Source of the DNA: Brevundimonas pondensis
Lineage (GTDB): Bacteria; Pseudomonadota; Alphaproteobacteria; Caulobacterales; Caulobacteraceae
NCBI RefSeq assembly: GCF_017487345.1
Contig: NZ_CP062006.1
Coordinates: 62,001-126,000, forward strand
Direction of reading: 5' to 3'
DNA: 64,000 bases
Each line of letters opens with the position of its first letter. Position 1 is the stretch's first letter. The notes under the pieces were generated by a model, which was not told where the DNA came from, did not search any database, and worked only from the letters and a program-made list of their open reading frames with translations. Made by a program: the position numbers and the translations under genes. This document shows positions 53,801 to 64,000 of the stretch, one piece after another.

Positions 53801-55963
53801 GTGAAAGTCGCCTCCGTCCTCATTCCCCTGCCGGTGCCCGAGGCCTTCGACTACGAGGTCCCGGAGGGGCTGACGGCTGTGCGCGGCGATCAGGTCGCCG
53901 TGCCGCTGGGGCCGCGTCTGATCCGGGGCGTGGTGGCCGAGGTGTTCGAGACCACGGGCTCGAACCGGCGGCTGAAGGCGATTGATCAGGTGCTTGGCGA
54001 GCATCGCCTGCCGGAACGGACGCTGACATTCGTCGAATGGGCGGCGCGCTGGACCCTCAGCCCGCCGGGCGAGATGGCGGCGACCGCCCTGAAGGGCCTG
54101 CGCGCGCCCCGGCCTCGGCCCGAGCGGCGGGTGAAACGGGTCGAGGGCCGCAGCCCGTCACGCCCCACGGCGACGCGGACGGCGGTGCTGGAAGCCTTGG
54201 GCCAGCGGTCGATGACGGCGGCTGATCTGGCGCGCTCGGCCAATGTCTCGCCCGGCGTGGTCAAGGGTCTGGTCGACGAGGGCGTGCTGACGGTCATCGA
54301 GATCGAGGCGCTCGCCGCCTTCGACGCTCCCGATCCCGACCATGCCCCGGCCAGCCTGAACCCGGATCAGGCGGCCTCGGCGACGGCCATCGCGGAGGCC
54401 GTGGCCAAGGGCGGCTTCGCGCCCTTCCTGCTGGACGGGGTGACGGGTTCGGGCAAGACCGAGGCCTATCTGGAGGCGGCGGCGCGGACGCTGCGGCATG
54501 ATCCCACCGCGCAGATCCTGATCCTGCTGCCGGAAATCGCCCTGACCCAGGCGGTGATCGAGCGCATCGCCGCCCGCTTTGGCGTCACGCCCGCCGAATG
54601 GCATTCGGGCGTCGCCCCGCCCCGGCGCCGTCAGGTCTGGGAGGCGGTGGTCGCCGGGCGCTGCAACATCGTGGTCGGGGCGCGCTCGGCCCTCTTCCTG
54701 CCCTATGCCAACCTGCGGCTGGTGGTGGTGGACGAAGAGCACGACGGCTCATTCAAGCAGGAAGAGGGTCTGGTCTATCACGGCCGCGATCTGGCCGTGG
54801 CCCGCAGCCGGATCGAGGGGGCGACCGTGGTCCTGGCCTCGGCCACCCCGTCGCTGGAGACCCTGTGGAACGCCCGTCAGGGCCGTTACGGCTGGCTGAA
54901 GCTGGCGGCGCGGCACGGGGCGGCGGTCCTGCCGGACATCGAACTGGTGGATCTGCGCACCTGTCCGCCGGATCCGCAGACCTGGCTGTCCCAACCGCTG
55001 CGCGACGCCATAGGCGAGACCTTCGCCAAGGGGGAGCAGAGCCTGCTCTTCCTGAACCGACGCGGTTACGCCCCGGTGGTCTTGTGCCGCGCCTGCGGCC
55101 ATCGGCTGACGGCGCCGGACACCGACAGCTGGCTGGTCGAGCATCGCTACACCGGGCGGCTGGTCTGCCACCTGACCGGCTTCTCCATGGCCAAGCCCAA
55201 GCACTGCCCCTCGTGCGGGGCCGAGGATTCCCTGGTCCCGGTCGGGCCGGGGGTCGAGCGGGTCGAGGAGGAGGTGCGCCGGCTCTTCCCCGAGGCCCGC
55301 ACCGCCATCTTCAGCTCCGACACCGTGCCGGACGGTCAGTCGGCCCGCGCCCTGATCCAGTCGATGGCCGAGGGCGAGATCGATATTCTGGTGGCCACCC
55401 AGGCGGCGGCCAAGGGGCATAACTTCCCACGCCTGACGCTGGTCGGGGTGGTGGACGCGGACCTCGGCTTGCGCGGCGGCGACCTGCGCGCTGCGGAACG
55501 CACCTATCAACTGCTGGCCCAGGCCACGGGCCGGGCGGGGCGGGCGGACAAGCCCGGCCGCGCCCTGCTGCAGACCTGGACGCCGGAACACCCGGTGCTG
55601 ATGGCCCTGGCGGCGGGCGACCGCGACGCCTTCGTCGAGGCCGAGATGGGCGAGCGCGAGGCGGCGTCCCTGCCGCCGCACGGGCGTCTGGCGGCGCTCA
55701 TCCTGTCCAGCGAGAACGCCATGGCGGTCGAGAAGGTCGCTCGCGACCTGGCCGAGGCCATCCCCAACGCCGAACGGCTGGAGGTCTATGGCCCCGCCGA
55801 CGCGCCCCTGGCCCTGGTGCGCGGGCGCCGCCGCAAGCGGCTGCTGGTCAGGGCGGATCGGGATGTGAACCTGCAGGCCTTCCTGCGCGCCTGGCTGGCG
55901 CGGGTGAAGGTCCCGGCGTCGGTGCGGCTCACGGTGGACGTTGACCCGTACAGCTTCCTGTAA
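53801..55963 (+). CDS. priA: Primosomal helicase PriA
   Basis: Replication-restart 3'-5' helicase of 720 residues. N-terminal 3'BD ([19 protein letters not shown]), winged helix, Walker [19 protein letters not shown] box [15 protein letters not shown], and the paired-Cys zinc cluster (CRACGHRL, then [10 protein letters not shown]). Helicase motifs [19 protein letters not shown] and [11 protein letters not shown] follow. GTG start; the longer upstream frame covers the divergent transaldolase gene. Confidence 0.95.
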   Translation: MKVASVLIPLPVPEAFDYEVPEGLTAVRGDQVAVPLGPRLIRGVVAEVFETTGSNRRLKAIDQVLGEHRLPERTLTFVEWAARWTLSPPGEMAATALKGLRAPRPRPERRVKRVEGRSPSRPTATRTAVLEALGQRSMTAADLARSANVSPGVVKGLVDEGVLTVIEIEALAAFDAPDPDHAPASLNPDQAASATAIAEAVAKGGFAPFLLDGVTGSGKTEAYLEAAARTLRHDPTAQILILLPEIALTQAVIERIAARFGVTPAEWHSGVAPPRRRQVWEAVVAGRCNIVVGARSALFLPYANLRLVVVDEEHDGSFKQEEGLVYHGRDLAVARSRIEGATVVLASATPSLETLWNARQGRYGWLKLAARHGAAVLPDIELVDLRTCPPDPQTWLSQPLRDAIGETFAKGEQSLLFLNRRGYAPVVLCRACGHRLTAPDTDSWLVEHRYTGRLVCHLTGFSMAKPKHCPSCGAEDSLVPVGPGVERVEEEVRRLFPEARTAIFSSDTVPDGQSARALIQSMAEGEIDILVATQAAAKGHNFPRLTLVGVVDADLGLRGGDLRAAERTYQLLAQATGRAGRADKPGRALLQTWTPEHPVLMALAAGDRDAFVEAEMGEREAASLPPHGRLAALILSSENAMAVEKVARDLAEAIPNAERLEVYGPADAPLALVRGRRRKRLLVRADRDVNLQAFLRAWLARVKVPASVRLTVDVDPYSFL

Positions 55964-55971
55964 AATCCTTT

Positions 55972-56155
55972 CCTTCTCCCGATGGGAGAAGGTGGCGCGA
56001 AGCGCCGGATGAGGGGCGAGGGTATCCGTCGGCGTAAGCCGTCGCTCCGGGCGGTGAAACGGCTGGCGCCGAAGGTTCGGTCAGCCCCTCACCCTTTCGC
56101 GCAGCCGCTCGCTGCGCTTGCGGGCGCTCAAGCCCTCTCCCGCCGGGAGAGGGTT
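55972..56155. repeat. Inverted-repeat element after priA (relative of 2936-3109)
   Basis: The left side has ccttctcccgatgggagaagg with gatgaggggcgagggt; the right side has cccctcaccctttcgcgcag and ccctctcccgccgggagaggg. Same layout of outer arms plus inner gatgagggg/ccctca pair as the first element, with a different middle. It abuts the stop codon of the next (minus-strand) gene. Confidence 0.6.
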
Positions 56156-56951
56156 AGCGTGCTTGGGTCAGCTTGATCTCGAACAGGCTGGGCCAGTTCT
56201 TGCCGGTGACGAACAGGCGGCGGTTTGCTGCGTCCCAGGCGATGCCGTTCAGGACGTCGTCGCGGGGGTCTTTCACCGCGCCCGCGGGCAGCAGGCCGGT
56301 CAGGTCGATGATCCCGACCACATGGCCCGAGGCCGGGTCGATACGGACGATGTAGTGGGTCTGCCAGACATTGGCCCAGACCTCGCCGTCGATCCATTCC
56401 AGTTCGTTCAGCTGACGAACGGGACGGCCGTTCAGGCTGACGGCGACGCGGCCGGTCTCGGCGAAGGTGGCGGGATCGAAGAAACGCAGATTGGGCGAGC
56501 CGTCCGACAGGATCAGCCGCGATCCGTCGTGGGTCAGGCCCCAGCCCTCGCCGGCATAGGTAAAGCGCGAGACGGGGCTCAGGTCGGCGGCGTTCCAGAC
56601 GAAGCCGACGCCGTTGTTCCAGGTCAGGGTGACGAGGCGGCCGCCGATCTCGGTCAGGCCTTCGCCGAAATATTCGGGGTCGAGTTCGCGCTTCTGCAGC
56701 ACGACGCCGTCTTCCAGCCGCACGCGGCGAACGCTGGAGGGGTTGCGGCCAGTGCTCTCGATCAGCACGCCGTCGCGAATGACCAGGCCCTGGGTGAAGG
56801 CGGTCGGGTCGTGGGGGAAGGTCCGCACCACCTCATAGCCATAGACGGGCGTGACGGGCGCGGGAGAAGAGGCGGCCGGCCCCGGCGATTGCGCGACGGC
56901 CGACGCAGGAAGCGCCAGCAGAAGCATCGCCAGGACCGGCCAGAGACGCAC
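56154..56951 (-). CDS. Glutamine cyclotransferase (secreted, bacterial QC)
   Basis: Protein of 265 residues with a Sec signal peptide (LAMLLLALPASAVAQS). Five-bladed propeller QC family: TFPHDPTAFTQGLVIRDG, ESTGRNPSSVRRV, GEGLTEIGGRLVTLTW, YAGEGWGLTHDGSRLILSDGS, LNELEWIDGEVWANVW, VLNGIAWDAANRRLFVTGKNWPSLFEI. Converts N-terminal Gln to pyroglutamate in exported proteins. GTG start two bases after the terC stop, so the two are cotranscribed. Confidence 0.87.
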   Translation of the reverse strand: MRLWPVLAMLLLALPASAVAQSPGPAASSPAPVTPVYGYEVVRTFPHDPTAFTQGLVIRDGVLIESTGRNPSSVRRVRLEDGVVLQKRELDPEYFGEGLTEIGGRLVTLTWNNGVGFVWNAADLSPVSRFTYAGEGWGLTHDGSRLILSDGSPNLRFFDPATFAETGRVAVSLNGRPVRQLNELEWIDGEVWANVWQTHYIVRIDPASGHVVGIIDLTGLLPAGAVKDPRDDVLNGIAWDAANRRLFVTGKNWPSLFEIKLTQAR

Positions 56952-56953
56952 GA

Positions 56954-57781
56954 TCAGACGCCGGGCTCGGCGGTTTCGGCCTTGTTCAGGGCTGCCTGGA
57001 CGGCTTCCTTGGCCTGGTCCTTTTTGATCTGCGCATTGCGCGACCACATGTTCAGGCCCTCGACCAGGGCCGAGAAGGCCATGGCGGCGTAGATATAGCC
57101 CTTGGGCACGTGGACGCCGAAGCCGTCGGCGATCAGGACGGCGCCGATCATCAGCAGGAAGCCGAGGGCTAGCATGACCACGGTCGGGTTCTTGTCGATG
57201 AAGTTGGCCAGCGGGTCCGAGGCCAGCAGCATGACCAGGACGGCCACGACCACGGCGACCATCATGATCGGCACGTGATCGGTCATGCCGACGGCGGTCA
57301 GGATGGAGTCGACCGAGAAGACCAGGTCCAGCAGGATGATCTGGACGATGGCCGAACCGACGTTGTTGATGACGACGTCCTTCTTGTCCTTTTCCAGCAT
57401 GTCGTTCGACGGGGTGGTGTCGACGGCGTGGTGGATTTCCTTGGTGGCTTTCCACACCAGGAACAGACCGCCGGCGATCAGGATCAGGTCGCGCCAGCTG
57501 AAGGCGGTGTCGAAGGTCTCGCCGTGGAAGCCCAGGTCGAAGACCGGCGCGGTCAGGCCGACGATCCAGCCGATGGCGGCCAGCAGGGCCAGGCGCATGA
57601 TCAGGGCCAGGCCGATGCCGATGCGGCGCGTGCGCTGACGATGCTCGGGCGGCAGCTTGTTTGACAGGATCGAGATGAAGATCAGGTTGTCGATGCCAAG
57701 GACGACTTCCATGACCACCAGGGTCACGAGGGCCGCCCAGGCGGCCGGATCGCTCAGCAGGGGAGTTATGCTTTCAAGCAT
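56954..57781 (-). CDS. TerC-family membrane protein
   Basis: Integral membrane protein of 275 residues, about seven TM helices. TerC signatures with intramembrane acidic residues: [19 protein letters not shown] and [21 protein letters not shown]. The family is involved in metal (Mn2+) export and tellurium resistance; this short form resembles YoaE/YgdQ. Unlike mntP, no yybP-ykoY aptamer was found upstream. Confidence 0.88.
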   Translation of the reverse strand: MLESITPLLSDPAAWAALVTLVVMEVVLGIDNLIFISILSNKLPPEHRQRTRRIGIGLALIMRLALLAAIGWIVGLTAPVFDLGFHGETFDTAFSWRDLILIAGGLFLVWKATKEIHHAVDTTPSNDMLEKDKKDVVINNVGSAIVQIILLDLVFSVDSILTAVGMTDHVPIMMVAVVVAVLVMLLASDPLANFIDKNPTVVMLALGFLLMIGAVLIADGFGVHVPKGYIYAAMAFSALVEGLNMWSRNAQIKKDQAKEAVQAALNKAETAEPGV

Positions 57782-58093
57782 CGGGGTTCCAGAATGTGAT
57801 GATAGCTCTAAGCGGTAACGGGACCGTGAGGTTGCATCAAGCGTTCGGTCGCGGCCTTGTCGTCGCACCTGGGACTCTTCGGCGCTGAAAACAGCGCGGG
57901 TGCGACCTTATCGTTCCGTTCCCGTCGGTTGCGAGCGGGGACCTTGCATGCTATCAGCCGCGCGGCTTTAGCGAAGGATGCATCGAAAGATGTGTCCCAA
58001 GTGTGCTTTCCATAAGCAAATCAAGCCCTTGTCTGGCGCGGGCGACCGCAGCCGGACTCGACCCAAACGCTTCAAATCGCGGACCTTTATTAC
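57782..58093. other. Divergent intergenic region terC / atpH (312 bp)
   Basis: No credible gene. It must hold the promoters of the terC operon and the atp operon. A small hairpin (gcgctgaaaacagcgc, about 57882) is present. Short open frames here have no ribosome site or family resemblance. Confidence 0.6.
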
Positions 58094-60248
<2,155 letters not shown>

Positions 60249-60278
60249 GATCTGACCAGAGAGCGAGAGTAGCGCCGG

Positions 60279-62733
<2,455 letters not shown>

Positions 62734-62736
62734 GTC

Positions 62737-63006
62737 ATGGCCGGTAAGCTGAACTTCTCCCTCGTCGCCCCGGAACGCGAAATCTTCGCCGGTTCGGTCG
62801 ATCAGGTCGATGCACCGGGCGTCGAGGGCGACTTCGGCGTCCTGCCTGGCCACGCCCCCTTCATGACCACCCTGCGCGAAGGCGTGGTGACCATCTATGA
62901 CGGCGCTGTGCGCCGTCGGTTCGAGGTCAAGGGCGGCTTCGCCGACATCAACGCCCAGGGTCTCAGCATCCTGGCCGAAGAGGCCTCGGAGATCGTCGAG
63001 GGCTAA
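62737..63006 (+). CDS. atpC: ATP synthase epsilon subunit, short form
   Basis: Protein of 89 residues containing the beta-sandwich only (FSLVAPEREIFAGSVDQVDAPGVEGDFGVLPGHAPFMTTLREGVVTI) and ending EEASEIVEG. The two C-terminal helices that inhibit the enzyme in E. coli (about 50 residues) are absent. Three bases after atpD; last gene of the operon, followed by a strong terminator. Confidence 0.95.
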   Translation: MAGKLNFSLVAPEREIFAGSVDQVDAPGVEGDFGVLPGHAPFMTTLREGVVTIYDGAVRRRFEVKGGFADINAQGLSILAEEASEIVEG

Positions 63007-63031
63007 GCCTTCTGCGACGCGAACAAGATCA

Positions 63032-63063
63032 GGGCCCCTCGCTTCGGCGGGGGGCCTTTTTCT
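63032..63063 (+). terminator. Terminator of the atp operon
   Basis: ggcccctcgc / gcggggggcc stem (one G-T) with a ttcg tetraloop followed by tttttcttt. Confidence 0.88.
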
Positions 63064-63078
63064 TTGGGGCCGAGCGCG

Positions 63079-63561
63079 TCAGCTCTTCGGCAGGTCCTCG
63101 AAGGCGGCCACCACCTGCTGATAGACATCGCGCTTGAACGGCACGATCAGGTCCGGCGCCTCCTCCAGGGCGCCCCAGCGCCAGGCGTCGAACTCCGGCT
63201 CGCCGTGGGCCGCAAGATCGAACTCGCTGTCCTCGCCGGTGAAGCGGAAGGCGAACCAGACCTGCCTCTGGCCCTTGAAGCCCTGCCAGGATTTCGGTCC
63301 GCGCATGTCTTTGGGAAAGTCGTAGACCAGCCAGCCGCCGGTGCGGCCCAGCAGCTCGACCGAGCGGACCCCGGTCTCTTCGCGCAGTTCGCGCAGAGCG
63401 GCCGCTTCCAGGTTCTCGCCCTCATCGACGCCGCCTTGCGGGAACTGCCAGTTCCACGGTTCGGGGGTGTTCGCCCGGCGGCCCAGCCAGACCTGTCCGG
63501 CGGTGTTGAACAGCACCACCCCGACGTTGGGACGATAGGCGGAAAGATCGATCTGGCTCAT
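63079..63561 (-). CDS. rppH: RNA pyrophosphohydrolase RppH (Nudix)
   Basis: Nudix enzyme of 160 residues that removes pyrophosphate from mRNA 5' ends (or Ap5A-type dinucleotides). Nudix box GGVDEGENLEAAALRELREETGV with the REEx2E core (two pieces around residues 43-65), preceded by WNWQFPQ, and KGQRQVWFAFRFTG later. Convergent with the atp operon. Confidence 0.94.
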   Translation of the reverse strand: MSQIDLSAYRPNVGVVLFNTAGQVWLGRRANTPEPWNWQFPQGGVDEGENLEAAALRELREETGVRSVELLGRTGGWLVYDFPKDMRGPKSWQGFKGQRQVWFAFRFTGEDSEFDLAAHGEPEFDAWRWGALEEAPDLIVPFKRDVYQQVVAAFEDLPKS

Positions 63562-63637
63562 CCGTTCCGATTACGCCGCGCCGCGACGACCCGCCAGCCG
63601 TAACCGGGCCTTAAGCGACGGCAGGGCAGGGTAGGGC

Positions 63638-64000
63638 ATGGATCGTCGCGCATTGATCGGCCTCGCGGCCCTGAGCACCGCCCTCGTGGCGGAGGCCGCC
63701 GAAGCCTCCGGCAAGAGCGAGGGCGGGGGCGCGCCCGCCAACGCCTACATCCCCCTGCCCACGGCCACGGCCACCATCCTGCGTCGCGACGGGCGTCGGG
63801 GGGTGATGACGGTCGAGGTCGGGGTCGATGTCGCGGACACAGCCCTGCGCGCTCGCGCCGACCAGTCCCGACCGCGCCTCAGCGCCGCCTTCAACGAGGT
63901 GGTGCGGCTGGCCGGCGAACGGATGCTGCCCGGCACCCCGCCGGACGTGGAATGGCTGAGCCGCGCCCTGCAGGCCGCGACCGATCGGGTGCTGGGCCGG
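63638..64000 (+). CDS. Exported protein, 3' end outside window (FliL-like resemblance)
   Basis: ATG 63638 opens a frame to the window end (121 codons). N terminus DRRALIGLAALSTALVAEAAEA is a signal peptide with an Arg pair (Tat-like). The mature part (YIPLPTATATILRRDGRRGVMTVEVGVDVAD) weakly resembles FliL-type domains (LPxxxVNL, then a strand of hydrophobics and an ELxxR helix), but this is tentative. GGGCAGGG lies upstream. Divergent from rppH. Confidence 0.7.
   Translation, partial: MDRRALIGLAALSTALVAEAAEASGKSEGGGAPANAYIPLPTATATILRRDGRRGVMTVEVGVDVADTALRARADQSRPRLSAAFNEVVRLAGERMLPGTPPDVEWLSRALQAATDRVLGR

Noticed and set aside
57782..57960. yybP-ykoY riboswitch upstream of terC
   Set aside because: The minus-strand leader lacks GGGGAGUAG and GUCAACA segments found before mntP.

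Overview
The window is 64 kb of high-GC (about two thirds G+C) alphaproteobacterial chromosome. Caulobacteraceae markers point to Brevundimonas or a close relative: gcrA, a PodJ-type polarity factor, GANTC (CcrM) sites in the promoters of both, a TIGR01782-type TonB-dependent receptor and an atpHAGDC operon. The genus is an inference from protein resemblance; no 16S gene is present.

Layout. 1-20.5 kb is core chromosome: 3' end-less dapE (lysine/peptidoglycan), cupin plus MFS exporter, dcd, apaG, gcrA, an ABC-2 permease, a secreted M28 peptidase, argD-[foreign gene]-argF, podJ, a TauE/SafE exporter with its TIGR02186 partner, a fatty-acid beta-oxidation pair (thiolase plus FadJ-like) and a lipoprotein PQQ-type sugar dehydrogenase.

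20.56-31.12 kb is a 10,515-bp integrated phage-derived element. It sits in the 3' half of a tRNA-Met gene and is bounded by a perfect 49-bp direct repeat (attL 20559-20607, attR 31074-31122). It holds a lysis cassette (endolysin, overlapping i-/o-spanin, two small membrane proteins), a GT61 glycosyltransferase, a beta-helix tailspike, a virion-protein-like gene, a run of small early genes, an excisionase-like HTH gene and a tyrosine integrase whose stop codon lies in attR. No terminase, portal, capsid, replication gene or repressor is visible. All ORFs are open, so it is either a recently deleted prophage or a small satellite-like element carrying its own receptor-binding and lysis genes.

31.1-64 kb is core again: lipoprotein, mntP with an upstream yybP-ykoY (Mn2+) riboswitch, rlmN, a desaturase divergent from an ArsR regulator with two shared operator-like palindromes, DUF350 and trypsin-like proteins, an M16 peptidase, isoaspartyl peptidase, quinone oxidoreductase with a 2OG-Fe(II) oxygenase, a DUF1232 protein, two SDRs, tRNA-Gly, a TonB receptor, lpdA, a TonB_C-like periplasmic protein, a retropepsin-like protease, xerC-DUF484, a transaldolase-like gene divergent from priA, glutamine cyclotransferase-terC, atpHAGDC, rppH and the start of an exported protein.

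The most distinctive features are the tRNA-borne phage element (with a promoter-like motif shared by its two counter-transcribed accessory genes and repeated arm-type sites near both att ends), the low-GC gene inserted seamlessly between argD and argF, the cell-cycle motifs at gcrA and podJ, and three copies of a REP-like palindromic repeat.
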